In this document: piece after piece, positions 18,822-27,960 of the stretch
Layout of the letters: the number at the start of each line of letters is the position of its first letter
How positions within the stretch are numbered: the first letter of the stretch is position 1
Origin: an uncultured Alphaproteobacteria bacterium
GTDB taxonomy: Bacteria; Pseudomonadota; Alphaproteobacteria; Rhizobiales; Aestuariivirgaceae
NCBI GenBank assembly: GCA_945957365.1
Contig: CAMFKI010000007.1
Span: forward strand, 1 to 64,000
DNA length: 64,000 bases
Reading direction: 5' to 3'
Notes under the pieces: model-generated
Told to the model about the DNA's origin: nothing
The model's input: the letters and a program-made list of their open reading frames with translations, nothing else
The model's database searches: none
Program-made: the position numbers and the translations under genes

Positions 18822-19625
18822 TCACTTCCCCAGCCGCTTCGCCTCGTCCCAGAGCCCGTCCATCTCCTCGAGCGTCGACTGCTTGGGCTCCTTGCCCATC
18901 TCGGCGAGCCTCGCCTCGACATGCCCGAAGCGGCGCTCGAACTTCGCGTTCGTGGCCCGAAGTGCCGCTTCAGGATCGATCCCCAAGTGCCTGGCAACAT
19001 TGGCCATTGCGAAAAGGATGTCGCCGAATTCCTCGGCTTTCTCGTCGTCCGGTGCGGCACGGAATTCGGCAATTTCCTCGGCGATCTTGTCATAGACATT
19101 CTCGACCGACGGCCAGTCGAAGCCCACCTTGGCGGCCTTGGCCTGCAGCTTCACCGCACGCGTAAGTCCCGGCAGGGCAAGGGGAATCCCCGCCAGCGTG
19201 GCCTGTTTTGGCTTGTTCCTGCGTTCCTCGGCCTTGCGGTCCTCCCAGAACCCCTTGGCCAGCGTCGCCGAGCGCGCCTCGTCGTCGCCGAACACATGCG
19301 GATGCCGCCTGATCATCTTGGTGTTCACCGCCTCGATGACGTCATCGAAGGTGAAACTCCCTTCCTCATCAGCCATTTGCGCATGATAGACCGACTGCAG
19401 CAGCAGGTCGCCCAGCTCCTCGCAAAGCTCCGCCCGCGTGCCATTGGCAATGGCATCCGCCACCTCATAAGCCTCCTCGATAGTGTAGGGGGCAATCGTT
19501 CCAAAGTCCTGCTCGAGGTCCCACGGGCACCCCGTCACCGGCGTCCTGAGCGCCTTCATGATGGCGCGCAGCGTCTCGATCTTGCGGGGGTCCATGGTGG
19601 CGGGGTTGTCGGGGTTCTGGCTCAT
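18822..19625 (-). CDS. mazG: Nucleoside triphosphate pyrophosphohydrolase MazG
   Basis: MazG hydrolyses NTPs and dNTPs to monophosphates and pyrophosphate, clearing aberrant nucleotides and lowering ppGpp effects. The 267-residue protein carries two MazG domains; the first has the metal-binding E-E-x-x-E-x-x-D pattern (TIEEAYEVADAI, ELCEELGDLLLQ), the second KIAEEIAEF and AEEFGDILFAM. It ends the conserved ntr-hfq-hflX-mazG neighbourhood but on the opposite strand to hflX. It diverges from the methyltransferase gene with only 46 bases between start codons. Confidence 0.95.
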   Translation of the reverse strand: MSQNPDNPATMDPRKIETLRAIMKALRTPVTGCPWDLEQDFGTIAPYTIEEAYEVADAIANGTRAELCEELGDLLLQSVYHAQMADEEGSFTFDDVIEAVNTKMIRRHPHVFGDDEARSATLAKGFWEDRKAEERRNKPKQATLAGIPLALPGLTRAVKLQAKAAKVGFDWPSVENVYDKIAEEIAEFRAAPDDEKAEEFGDILFAMANVARHLGIDPEAALRATNAKFERRFGHVEARLAEMGKEPKQSTLEEMDGLWDEAKRLGK

Positions 19626-19671
19626 GCGCTCGGGAGTAGCCCATTCAGCGGAAAAGGGCTACCGAGAGAAC

Positions 19672-20406
19672 ATGCAGGACAAGCTCTTCGAGGATCCGGG
19701 CCTCGCGACCTTCTATGACGTCGAGAATGGCTGGTCTGCCGACACCCGACTCTGCCGCGCCTTGGCGGAGCAGGCGGACAGCGTGCTCGATCTGGGCTGC
19801 GGCACCGGTCTGCTTGCGGCGGCCGTTGCAGATGGGCGCACCGTCTGGGGCGTCGATCCAGCGCGCGCCATGCTTGATATCGCAAGGAAAAGGCCCGGTG
19901 GATCAGCCGTCACATGGGTCGAGGCAGATGGACGGAGCGTGCGTCTGGGGCGGCGTTTCGATCTCGTCATGCTCACCGGCCACGCCTTCCAATGCTTCCT
20001 GTCCGATGCCGACCAGCGGGCACTCTGCGAAACCATTGCCGTGCACCTGCCTCCGGGCGGCACCTTCATCTTCGACTCGCGCAATCCGGCGAAGGAAGAG
20101 TGGCGTGAGTGGGTTCCCGAGCTATCGGAAAGGGAGTTCGACCATCCGGCACTTGGCCGCATCCGCGCCTGGAACGACGTCCGCATGGACGATGCGACCC
20201 GCATCGTCACCTATGACAGCTTCTACGCCGACGCCGCCGGAACCATCCGAAAGGCATCTTCGCGTATCCGTTTCGCGACGCGGGAGGAAATCGCCGCACG
20301 GATCGCTGAGGCAGGTCTTGCAGTCGAACACTGGGTGGGCAGTTGGGACGGCGCGATCTGGGACGACAATTCGCCGGAGATCATCGCGATAGGGAAGCTG
20401 GACTGA
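19672..20406 (+). CDS. Class I SAM-dependent methyltransferase
   Basis: The 244-residue protein has the methyltransferase motif I VLDLGCGTGLLAAAV near residues 38-52, the acidic residue of motif II (GVDPA) and LVMLTGHAFQCF as motif IV. The substrate is unknown. The frame opens upstream at 19558, but that part overlaps mazG and has no support; the ATG at 19672 follows GAGAG at suitable spacing. It is a single gene, divergent from mazG and convergent with the large exported-protein gene. Confidence 0.85.
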   Translation: MQDKLFEDPGLATFYDVENGWSADTRLCRALAEQADSVLDLGCGTGLLAAAVADGRTVWGVDPARAMLDIARKRPGGSAVTWVEADGRSVRLGRRFDLVMLTGHAFQCFLSDADQRALCETIAVHLPPGGTFIFDSRNPAKEEWREWVPELSEREFDHPALGRIRAWNDVRMDDATRIVTYDSFYADAAGTIRKASSRIRFATREEIAARIAEAGLAVEHWVGSWDGAIWDDNSPEIIAIGKLD

Positions 20407-20447
20407 GGGGCAAAACGCGCACCGCCAAAGACATGCCCATCATTCGC

Positions 20448-20461
20448 ATAATATATATTAT
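20448..20461. repeat. AT-only palindrome in a convergent gap
   Basis: ATAATATATATTAT is a perfect 14-base palindrome, followed closely by GGAATATTC and AAATATCC. The 60 bases around it are strongly AT-rich against a GC-rich genome. It lies between the methyltransferase and large exported-protein genes, both ending here. No T-run hairpin is evident. Confidence 0.5.
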
Positions 20462-20539
20462 GGAATATTCAGAAATATCCCAAAATGCCAAGAAATCAGC
20501 CCCTGGCAACCACTTGGGCTAATATCCTCGCATGATGCA

Positions 20540-23008
20540 TCACCTCAGCGGCGCCTGTTTCGGCCAAGTCATCGGCGCGCATGTCGTGACCTTGTCGCTG
20601 AAGTCCTTCGTCCACACGGTACGCCGGCAGTCGAACCAGTATGGCGTCTGCTTCCGCCATTCCGTGCCCGCAAACTTCGTGGCCAGCAGCTGCTGCGCAG
20701 GCTTCGAGTAAGCCCCGTGCCCGCCGTGCCAGTTGCAGCCATAGCGCGTCGTCCGCACGGCCAGCGCCAGGGCTTCCGGCGCGCCGTCGTTGCCCTTCGA
20801 CGCCTTGCCCCAGTCGATGGCCGCCTTCGTCAGCCGCTCCGGTCCCTGGGCCATGCGCGTCAGCGCCTGGAGTTCCTTCCAGTCCACGGCCTTGACCATC
20901 GGATGCGCCTTCAGCACCGCATCACGCTTCGCCGCCAGCGGCCCGCGCAGTGCCGGGTCATAGACGTCCGCCAGGCGCTTCATCTGATAATCGAAAAACA
21001 CCGGAAAACCATTCACGTCGTCGGCCTGCTGGCGCAGCGCGCCGAGCTGGCGGTCCGGCTCGTAGGGACACCACCAGTTCTTGTCGTTGGGGTTCCAGCC
21101 GTCGATCTCGGTGAAACTGTCGGGCTTGATCGACTCGCTCTGCCAGCCGCCGGGCATCGACACGAGAATGTTGTGAGGCGGGCTCCGCAATATGGTTAAC
21201 AGCCGCTGGTTTCGCGCGCTGATGTCCGGGTAATCCGTCTTGACCTTGTCGAAAATCGCCTTGATTTCAGGGTTCAGGGCCTGAAGCTTGTCGAGATGTT
21301 CGCCATCGCTCTTGCGTCCGAGGCCATAATCCCTGGTCCATGCGGCCCGCGCGAACAGCGCGCGGTCGCGTGGCGTGAAGTTCTGGTCGTCGGCCAGCGC
21401 CCACAGCGTCTTCGTCGGCAGGAAGTTGAAGGTGATGTCGGAACCCGGATCGCTGTTCTTCAGCACCGCGTCCGTCCAATGGGCCTCATCTTCGGCGGCA
21501 AGCGCCAGGAGCGATGAAAACCGATTGCGGTCCTGCATCCGGTCATCGCCCGACATGCTGCCCAGCAGTTCCGGCGTCATCAGCCCGTCGCGAAGCTTGC
21601 GCAGCGCAGTGGTGTCACCCTGCGACACCAGATATTGCCCGAGATTGTAGAGCGCCGTGGCGGAATAGGCCCGTGCACCCTTGAACGGAACCGCCGCCAT
21701 CCCCTGCTCCGCCTCATCATACTTGCCCGCCAGTGCCGACAGACGGACGGCGTGGTTCAGCAGGAAACCGGCAGCCGCCGTTTCCGGAGCCTCGCCGCAG
21801 CTCTTGGCGGCAGCGTCCATGGCCTGCTTCGCCTGTGTCCAAACGTCAACGCGGGAAGTATCGTCGGGCTTCGCCGCCAATGCCTTCAGCATGGCGAGCG
21901 CCGGCCCTTCGAGCCTTGCGCCCGTCGGCGGCACGGCCAGCGCCTTGCCGATGTAGTCCGCCATCCGGGACTGCCACTTCTCGCCCACGAGGCTCCACGG
22001 TGCGAGCTGATATTTCTGGTTGGCGGATTGCCCGGCCATCATCCACAGCGCCATCGGATGTTGGCGCGCAGCGTCGACGATGGATTTCGAAATGGTGGGG
22101 TTGTCGGGCAACACGCCATCCAGCCACCAGTCACCATCCTTGGCACGAATTCCCACAAAATCAATATCGTAGAGCGCAATGCTATAAGACTTCTTCAAGT
22201 CGTCCTGGGCCAGGATCTGGTTCGCCGGCATCTCCAGCACGGCGATGTCGCCGTCGATCAGGCCGGTCCAGCCCTGGGCGGTGTCCTCCTGGTTGGCGAT
22301 GTAACCGAGAAGCTCCTGGGTGATTTCGTGCACCGATGCCATGGAAGGATCGGCGAGGATCGCTTCGGCAGCGGCACGCGCTTCCACCGGCTGCTTGGCA
22401 TTGGCCAGCAGGTTGGCGACATTGTAGGCGGCTGCGGCACGGTGGATCGACGTCGATTGCGCAATCGCCCTGAACAGCGGAACAGCCTTCTCCTTGTCGC
22501 GGTAGAAGGCGATCGAGGCATCCTGATAGGCGCGGTCAGCCTTCTGTCGGTTGGTCACGGCTGGCTCGTCGACCAGCGGTTCGGGCAGCGACACGGCACC
22601 TTCGTCGCTCGAACAAGCGCGGATCACCTGCTGCTGGGCGAGAAGCCATTGCTTCACATAGGGATCCTGCAATCCAAGCTGGTCGATGCGGGTCTTGAGC
22701 ACCGACAGCGGATAGCCGATGCGGCAGTTCCAGCCGACATTCTGCAGATCCTGCTCGCCGGGCAGGATCTGCGCGGCAAGCTTCTTCCATTCTTCCTGCT
22801 GGGCCCAGGTGTCGGCGTCGGCCGAGCCCGGATCGATCATCGGGTCGCCCAGGCCCTGCAGCACGCGCCAGGTTCGCGCGCTGAACGGCGCATCGGCATA
22901 GCGGTCGATGGCGGCAGCGAGCTTCGCCGGATCGCAAGCGGTCTGCGCCACGGCCGGCCCGGCCAAGATCGCGAGCGCCGTCAGGCTGGCGGCAATTGAT
23001 TTCATCAT
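20540..23008 (-). CDS. Large exported protein with eight cysteines, family not recognised
   Basis: The 822-residue protein begins with a Sec signal peptide (MMKSIAASLTALAILAGPAVAQ). The mature protein is mostly helical, with short TPR-like stretches (about 165-230 and 430-470). It has exactly eight cysteines, spread from residue 25 to the last 15 residues, which is consistent with disulfides in the periplasm. The C-terminal third is rich in Trp/Tyr/Cys (NWWCPYEPDRQ, YGCNWHGGHG, YWFDCRRTVW). I do not recognise the family. It lies 23 bases after the MBL hydrolase gene, as the last gene of the minus-strand housekeeping operon, yet has no visible link to it. A start three bases later is equally possible. 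Confidence 0.8.
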   Translation of the reverse strand: MMKSIAASLTALAILAGPAVAQTACDPAKLAAAIDRYADAPFSARTWRVLQGLGDPMIDPGSADADTWAQQEEWKKLAAQILPGEQDLQNVGWNCRIGYPLSVLKTRIDQLGLQDPYVKQWLLAQQQVIRACSSDEGAVSLPEPLVDEPAVTNRQKADRAYQDASIAFYRDKEKAVPLFRAIAQSTSIHRAAAAYNVANLLANAKQPVEARAAAEAILADPSMASVHEITQELLGYIANQEDTAQGWTGLIDGDIAVLEMPANQILAQDDLKKSYSIALYDIDFVGIRAKDGDWWLDGVLPDNPTISKSIVDAARQHPMALWMMAGQSANQKYQLAPWSLVGEKWQSRMADYIGKALAVPPTGARLEGPALAMLKALAAKPDDTSRVDVWTQAKQAMDAAAKSCGEAPETAAAGFLLNHAVRLSALAGKYDEAEQGMAAVPFKGARAYSATALYNLGQYLVSQGDTTALRKLRDGLMTPELLGSMSGDDRMQDRNRFSSLLALAAEDEAHWTDAVLKNSDPGSDITFNFLPTKTLWALADDQNFTPRDRALFARAAWTRDYGLGRKSDGEHLDKLQALNPEIKAIFDKVKTDYPDISARNQRLLTILRSPPHNILVSMPGGWQSESIKPDSFTEIDGWNPNDKNWWCPYEPDRQLGALRQQADDVNGFPVFFDYQMKRLADVYDPALRGPLAAKRDAVLKAHPMVKAVDWKELQALTRMAQGPERLTKAAIDWGKASKGNDGAPEALALAVRTTRYGCNWHGGHGAYSKPAQQLLATKFAGTEWRKQTPYWFDCRRTVWTKDFSDKVTTCAPMTWPKQAPLR

Positions 23009-23031
23009 GTGGTCAAAGCTCCGTCCGGTGG

Positions 23032-23826
23032 TCAGAAGACCAAATCGAGCCCATCATAGGCCGGTTCGATACCCGCCGGTAGTTCCTTCACCAGCGTGGC
23101 GAAGTCCATGTCGACATGCAGGTTGGTGATGACGGCGCGGCGCGGTTTCATGCGGCCAATCCACTCCAGCGTCTGCGGCAGGCTCCAGTGGCTCGGATGC
23201 GGCGTGCGGCGCAGCGCATCGACGATCCACAGGTCGAGATTCGCGAGGTACGGCAGGCTGCTGTCCGGAACGCCATCGATGTCAGGAGTATAGGCCATGT
23301 CGCCGATGCGGAAGCCGAGCGCGTCGATGGTGCCGTGGTGGACGTGGAAGGGCATCGCCGTGATGGCGCCCCCTGCTCCCGCGACGGTGACGGACGTGCC
23401 GCTGTAGAGGGCATTGAGATTGAGGATCGGCGGGTAATCGCTGCCGGGCGCCGAATAGAAGCAGTAGGCGAAGCGCGTGGTCAGCATGCGGCCGGTGGCG
23501 TCATCGGCCCAGACCTCGACGCGCTTCCGCTTCAGCAGGAAGAAGGCGCGCAGGTCGTCGATGCCGTGGGTATGGTCGGCGTGTTCGTGGGTGAACAGTA
23601 CGGCGTCGACGTCACGGATCTCCGCGCTCAGCATCTGTTCCCGGAGATCGGGCGACGTGTCGATCAGAACCCGCGTCTCGCCTGCTGCGGAGGACTGCGT
23701 GACCAGCACCGAGCAGCGCCGGCGGCGGTTCTTCGGATTGGCCGGATCACATTTGCCCCAGTCATTGCCGACGCGCGGCACGCCGCCGGAGGAGCCCGAT
23801 CCGAGGATGGTGATCCGGCGCGTCAT
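23032..23826 (-). CDS. MBL-fold metal-dependent hydrolase (PhnP-like)
   Basis: The 264-residue protein has the metallo-beta-lactamase HxHxDH motif THEHADH (H80, H82, D84, H85) and the N-terminal GSGSSGGVPRVGNDW that is typical of PhnP-like phosphodiesterases. A four-residue C-x-x-x pattern near C26 and C38 may bind a structural metal. PhnP cleaves cyclic phosphate in phosphonate catabolism, but this gene has long been seen downstream of metG-tatD in alphaproteobacteria, where its role is not established. It overlaps tatD by four bases (ATGA), so it is translationally coupled. Confidence 0.9.
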   Translation of the reverse strand: MTRRITILGSGSSGGVPRVGNDWGKCDPANPKNRRRRCSVLVTQSSAAGETRVLIDTSPDLREQMLSAEIRDVDAVLFTHEHADHTHGIDDLRAFFLLKRKRVEVWADDATGRMLTTRFAYCFYSAPGSDYPPILNLNALYSGTSVTVAGAGGAITAMPFHVHHGTIDALGFRIGDMAYTPDIDGVPDSSLPYLANLDLWIVDALRRTPHPSHWSLPQTLEWIGRMKPRRAVITNLHVDMDFATLVKELPAGIEPAYDGLDLVF

Positions 23827-24617
23827 GCGTAGCGGGCGGGACGCGGCGTCTTGGAAAACAGGCGGAAGAAATTGTCCGAGGTGATGCGCGCCATCTCCTC
23901 GACCGGGAGCCCCCTCACCTTGGCCAGCACCTCGAGCGTCTTCACCACAAAGGCCGGTTCGTTGGTCTTGCCGCGGTAGGGCAAGGGCGCGAGGTAGGGC
24001 GAGTCGGTTTCGACGATGATGCGGTCGAGCGGCAGGGCCGCCGCCGTCGCCCGGAGGTCCTCGGCGGTCTTGTAGGTGAGGATGCCGGAGAAGGAAACGT
24101 AGCCGCCGATTTTCACGGCATATTCGGCCAGACGGCGATGCGACGTGAAGCAGTGGAGCAGCGGCACGAAGGGACCGAGCGCGTGTTCCTCCGCGAGAAT
24201 GGCGATGGTGTCGTCCTCCGCCTCGCGGCTATGGATGACCAGCGGCAGGCCGGAGCGGCGCGCCGCATGGATGTGCACGAAGAAATTCGCCTCCTGCGCC
24301 TCGCGCGGGCTCAGGTCATAGTGATAGTCGAGCCCGACCTCGCCGATCCCGACGCATTTCGGATGCCGGGCGAGCCTGACGAGTTCCTCGGCCGTCACCC
24401 CCAGTTCCTCGTGCGCGTTGTGAGGATGGGTTCCGACCGTGAAGAAAACATTGGGGTTTTCCTCCGCGATCCGCCGCAAATTGTCGTAGCTCCTCACGCG
24501 CGAGGAGATCGAGACCATGAGCCCGACGCCCGCCGCCTCGGCGCGCGCCAGAATGCCAGGCAGGTTCTCATCCATGCCCTCGAAATCGAGGTGGCAATGA
24601 CTGTCGACGACCAGCAT
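23823..24617 (-). CDS. TatD-family metal-dependent DNase
   Basis: TatD-type enzymes are two-metal 3'-5' exonucleases or related hydrolases. The 264-residue protein shows H7/H9 in DSHCHLD, the LGLDY-type EVGLDYHYD, IHSRE and ETDSPYLAPLPYRGKTNEP. The position downstream of metG matches the ycfH-type members. It overlaps metG by one base and the MBL hydrolase gene by four. Confidence 0.93.
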   Translation of the reverse strand: MLVVDSHCHLDFEGMDENLPGILARAEAAGVGLMVSISSRVRSYDNLRRIAEENPNVFFTVGTHPHNAHEELGVTAEELVRLARHPKCVGIGEVGLDYHYDLSPREAQEANFFVHIHAARRSGLPLVIHSREAEDDTIAILAEEHALGPFVPLLHCFTSHRRLAEYAVKIGGYVSFSGILTYKTAEDLRATAAALPLDRIIVETDSPYLAPLPYRGKTNEPAFVVKTLEVLAKVRGLPVEEMARITSDNFFRLFSKTPRPARYA

Positions 24618-26164
24618 CAGGCCTTCGCCGCTTCTTCTTCCACATAGCGCGGGAAGATCGGCGCGGGCGCCGGCAGCGGCGTTCCGGGGACCAGACGCTT
24701 GCCGCGGTCGGCGAAGCTGCGGGCGCTGCTGTCGACGCTCAGGAGATGCAGGAGCGATGCCGCCGATGCCGGGATATAGGGCTGGGCCATGATGCAGATG
24801 ATGCGTAGCACTTCAGCCGTCACGTAGAGCACCGTGTCCATGCGGGCCGGGTCGGTCTTCTTCAGCGCCCAGGGTTCCTGTCCGGCGAAATAGCGGTTGG
24901 CATCCGCCACCACCCGCCAGATGGCGTCCAGCGCCTTGTTGATGGCGTGGGTTTCATGCGCCGCCCGCGCCTCGGCGTGGATGCCGTCGGCGGCGGCCAG
25001 GATCTCGCGGTCGGCCTCGGTGAAGTGGCCATGCTTCGGCACCACGCCGCCGCAGTTCTTGGCGATCATCGACAGCGAGCGCTGGGCGAGGTTGCCGAGG
25101 TCGTTCGCCAGGTCGGCGTTGATGCGGTTGACGATGGCCTCGTGACTGTAGTTGCCATCCTGTCCGAAGGGTACCTCGCGCAGGAAGAAATAGCGCGTCT
25201 GGTCAACGCCATAGGTGTGCACCAGATCGGCTGGCGCAACGACGTTGCCCACCGATTTCGACATCTTCTCGCCGCGGCTGAACAGGAAGCCGTGGACCAC
25301 CACCTGGTCGGGCACGGGGAGACCGGCCGACAGCAGGAAGGCCGGCCAATAGATGGCATGGAAGCGCGTGATGTCCTTGCCGATCACATGGGCGGACGCG
25401 GGCCAGAATGCCGCCCGCGGTGCGTTGGTATCGGGGAAGCCGGTGGCGGAGAGGTAGTTGGTCAGGGCATCGACCCAGACATACATGACATGCTTCGGGT
25501 CATCCGGCACCGGCACGCCCCAGTCGAAAGTGGTGCGCGAGATCGAAAGGTCGTTGAGGCCGCGTTTGACGAAGGCGACGATCTCGTTGCGGTAATGCTC
25601 CGGCACGATGAAGTCCGGGCGCTTCTCGTAGAGTTCGAGCAGCTTCGGCGCATAGGCCGAGAGCTTGAAGAAATAGCTCTCCTCCTCCACCCACTCGACC
25701 GGGGTGCCGGTCTTGACGGCGAAGCGGCGGCCGTCGCGCTCCTCGATTTCGTCCTCGCCGTAATAGGCCTCGTCGCGGACCGAGTACCAGCCGGAATATT
25801 TCGAAAGATAGATGTCGCCGTTGGCGGCCATGCGGCGCCAGATTTCCTGGACCGATTCCCTGTGGCGCCTTTCGGTGGTGCGCAGGATGTCGTCGGCGCG
25901 CGCGTTCAGCTGCTCTCCCATGGCCTCGAACTGGGCGGCGGTGCGGTCGGCGAGCTGCTGCGGCGTGATCCCCTCGCGGGCGGCCGTCTGCTGCATCTTC
26001 TGGCCATGCTCGTCCATGCCGGTGACGAACAGCACGTCGTAGCCGTCGAGCCGCTTGAAGCGGGCGATGGCATCGGTCGCGATGCGTTCATAGGCGTGGC
26101 CGATGTGCGGCGCGCCGTTGGCGTAGGGAATGGCCGTGGTGATGTAGAATTTCGGTTTCGACAT
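24617..26164 (-). CDS. metG: Methionyl-tRNA synthetase
   Basis: MetG charges tRNA-Met. The 515-residue protein has HIGH at 20-23 (PHIGHAYE) and KMSKS at 300-304. The connective domain (about 115-165) has no cysteine pairs, so this is the short, zinc-free form and not the E. coli form, and the C-terminal dimerisation domain is absent. Its start is 19 bases downstream of the holB stop. Confidence 0.97.
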   Translation of the reverse strand: MSKPKFYITTAIPYANGAPHIGHAYERIATDAIARFKRLDGYDVLFVTGMDEHGQKMQQTAAREGITPQQLADRTAAQFEAMGEQLNARADDILRTTERRHRESVQEIWRRMAANGDIYLSKYSGWYSVRDEAYYGEDEIEERDGRRFAVKTGTPVEWVEEESYFFKLSAYAPKLLELYEKRPDFIVPEHYRNEIVAFVKRGLNDLSISRTTFDWGVPVPDDPKHVMYVWVDALTNYLSATGFPDTNAPRAAFWPASAHVIGKDITRFHAIYWPAFLLSAGLPVPDQVVVHGFLFSRGEKMSKSVGNVVAPADLVHTYGVDQTRYFFLREVPFGQDGNYSHEAIVNRINADLANDLGNLAQRSLSMIAKNCGGVVPKHGHFTEADREILAAADGIHAEARAAHETHAINKALDAIWRVVADANRYFAGQEPWALKKTDPARMDTVLYVTAEVLRIICIMAQPYIPASAASLLHLLSVDSSARSFADRGKRLVPGTPLPAPAPIFPRYVEEEAAKA

Positions 26165-26183
26165 GTTCTCGATCTGATTGAAT

Positions 26184-27215
26184 TCAGGAGGCCTTCAGCG
26201 CCTCCTCGAGACGCATCAGCGCATCGGTGACCGTCTGGCGGCGGTCGAGGTTTAGGGCATCCGCCTGCCGGAGGGAAGCGTTGATGTCGTCATGCGCCCG
26301 GGCCAGTGCCTCGCCATGGCCCTGGACGGCGGCGGTGCGCGCCTGCGCGCCGATCCAGCCCACGAGAAGCTCGCAGAATATGAAGTAATCCTCGGCGGTT
26401 TCGCGTCCGGAAAAGGCTCCGGCGATTTCCACCGCGGTAGCCGGCGACAGTTTGGACCGCTTCAGGAACTCGCCGAAAGCGGCAGCACCACGGGAGCCGA
26501 TGAGGTCCATGGCCTTGCCCGGGCTGCCGCGGGAGAGTTCGGCGGCCTCGCGCAGCGCCCCCTCCTCCGCCTCGATGGCATCATGGGGCAGGTGGCGCAG
26601 CACCTTCAGCGTCTCGTCGGTCGACAACGGCTCCATGGGCAGGTGCAGGCAGCGCGAACGGATCGTCCGCAGCAACCGGCCCGGCTGGTTGCAGACGATG
26701 AGGAAGATCGATTGCTTCGGTGGTTCCTCGATGACCTTGAGAAGCGCGTTGGCGGATTCGGAATTGAGGTCGTCGGCGGCGTCGACGATGGCAACCCGCC
26801 AGCCGCCGGCGCCCGAGGTGCGGGAAAAGAAATTCTGTGCCTCGCGCGCGTCATCAACCGCAATCTCCGTCTTGAGGCGCTTGGCGCGCTGGTCCGCCGC
26901 ACGTTCGATCACCATCAGGTCGGGGTGCGAGGCGGCGGCCACCTGCCGGAACGCGTGTCCCTCCGGCGCAATATGCAGCGTCGTGTGCGCCTGGGCGCCA
27001 TGGGCGGTCGGCACCTGGAGCAGGAACTTGGCGAAGCGGTAGGCCAGTGTCGCCTTGCCGATGCCACGGGGGCCGGACAGCAGCCAGGCATGATGCAGCT
27101 TGCCCGACTGGTGGGCCTGCAGCAGGCGGGCTTCGGCTGGCTTGTGGCCGACGAGCTCCGTGGCGCGGCGCGGGTGCCAGGCGACGTCGCGCGGATCCTT
27201 GAAGTCCTCCGCCAT
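26184..27215 (-). CDS. holB: DNA polymerase III delta-prime subunit
   Basis: HolB is part of the clamp loader. The 343-residue AAA+ protein has Walker [10 protein letters not shown] at 48-56, the [14 protein letters not shown] region, and the SRC-like motif ([10 protein letters not shown]). The zinc-binding cysteines of the usual delta-prime are not obvious. It overlaps tmk by one base (TGATG), the usual tmk-holB coupling. Confidence 0.94.
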   Translation of the reverse strand: MAEDFKDPRDVAWHPRRATELVGHKPAEARLLQAHQSGKLHHAWLLSGPRGIGKATLAYRFAKFLLQVPTAHGAQAHTTLHIAPEGHAFRQVAAASHPDLMVIERAADQRAKRLKTEIAVDDAREAQNFFSRTSGAGGWRVAIVDAADDLNSESANALLKVIEEPPKQSIFLIVCNQPGRLLRTIRSRCLHLPMEPLSTDETLKVLRHLPHDAIEAEEGALREAAELSRGSPGKAMDLIGSRGAAAFGEFLKRSKLSPATAVEIAGAFSGRETAEDYFIFCELLVGWIGAQARTAAVQGHGEALARAHDDINASLRQADALNLDRRQTVTDALMRLEEALKAS

Positions 27216-27841
27216 CAGCGGACTCCCTCGACGATCGACCAGACATCCTCCGCGACCTGGTCGATATCCTGGGCGGCATCGATGAAGCGGCAGCGCTGAG
27301 GTTCACGCCGCAGGATGTCCTGGAAGCCTTCGCGGAGCTTCTGGTGGAAGGCCAGGCCCTTTCGCTCGTAGCGATCCTCGCTCACGGCGTCGCCACGCTG
27401 CCTTGCACGGGCGAGGCCGATGGCCGGATCGAGATCGAAGACCAGCGTGAGGTTGGGACGCGTGGCGCCGACGATGGCGCTTTCCAGCGCGTCGATGAAG
27501 CGGAGGTCGACGCCCCCTGCATAGCCCTGGTAGGCCCGCGTCGAATCCATGAAGCGGTCGCACAGCACGCTGCGCCCTGCCGCCAGCGCCGGACGGATGA
27601 CCTGAACGAGATGCTGATCGCGTGCGGCATAATTCAGCAGTGCCTCGGATTGCGGCGTCCACCGCGCCACGTCGCCATTGACCAGGAGACTGCGCACTGC
27701 CTCGGCCTCGGGTGTCCCTCCGGGCTCGCGGGTGACGAGCACGTCCCTGCCCTCCGCTTCCAGCCGTGCCGCGAGACGGCGGATCTGCGTCGACTTTCCG
27801 GAGCCTTCGCCCCCTTCGAAAGTGATGAAGCACAAAGACAT
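27215..27841 (-). CDS. tmk: Thymidylate kinase
   Basis: Tmk phosphorylates dTMP to dTDP. The 208-residue protein has the P-loop GGEGSGKST at 10-18, the DRF motif (CDRFMDSTRAYQG), TREPGG and the LID segment. Length is normal. It is upstream of holB on the same strand and probably the first gene of the overlapping tmk-holB-metG-tatD-MBL set, because a palindromic repeat separates it from the carboxypeptidase gene. Confidence 0.96.
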   Translation of the reverse strand: MSLCFITFEGGEGSGKSTQIRRLAARLEAEGRDVLVTREPGGTPEAEAVRSLLVNGDVARWTPQSEALLNYAARDQHLVQVIRPALAAGRSVLCDRFMDSTRAYQGYAGGVDLRFIDALESAIVGATRPNLTLVFDLDPAIGLARARQRGDAVSEDRYERKGLAFHQKLREGFQDILRREPQRCRFIDAAQDIDQVAEDVWSIVEGVR

Positions 27842-27852
27842 CAGGACAAACC

Positions 27853-27935
27853 CGTCACCCCAGCGAAAGCTGGGGCCCCGCTGTCTGCATCACCGCCGCC
27901 CGAAGCGGGGTGCCAGCTTTCGCTAGCATGACGGC
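27853..27935. repeat. Dispersed palindromic repeat, family C copy 2
   Basis: GTCACCCCAGCGAAAGCTGG and CCCCGC on the left face GCGGGG...CCAGCTTTCGCTAGCATGAC on the right. It is the same unit as at 3752 in the opposite sense. It lies between the stop of the D,D-carboxypeptidase gene and the start of tmk. Confidence 0.85.
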
Positions 27936-27960
27936 CGGGTATGGGGAGCAGGTACATGCG

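Noticed and set aside
19558..19671. Upstream extension of the methyltransferase
   Set aside because: It overlaps the start of mazG on the other strand, and the ribosome site favours 19672.
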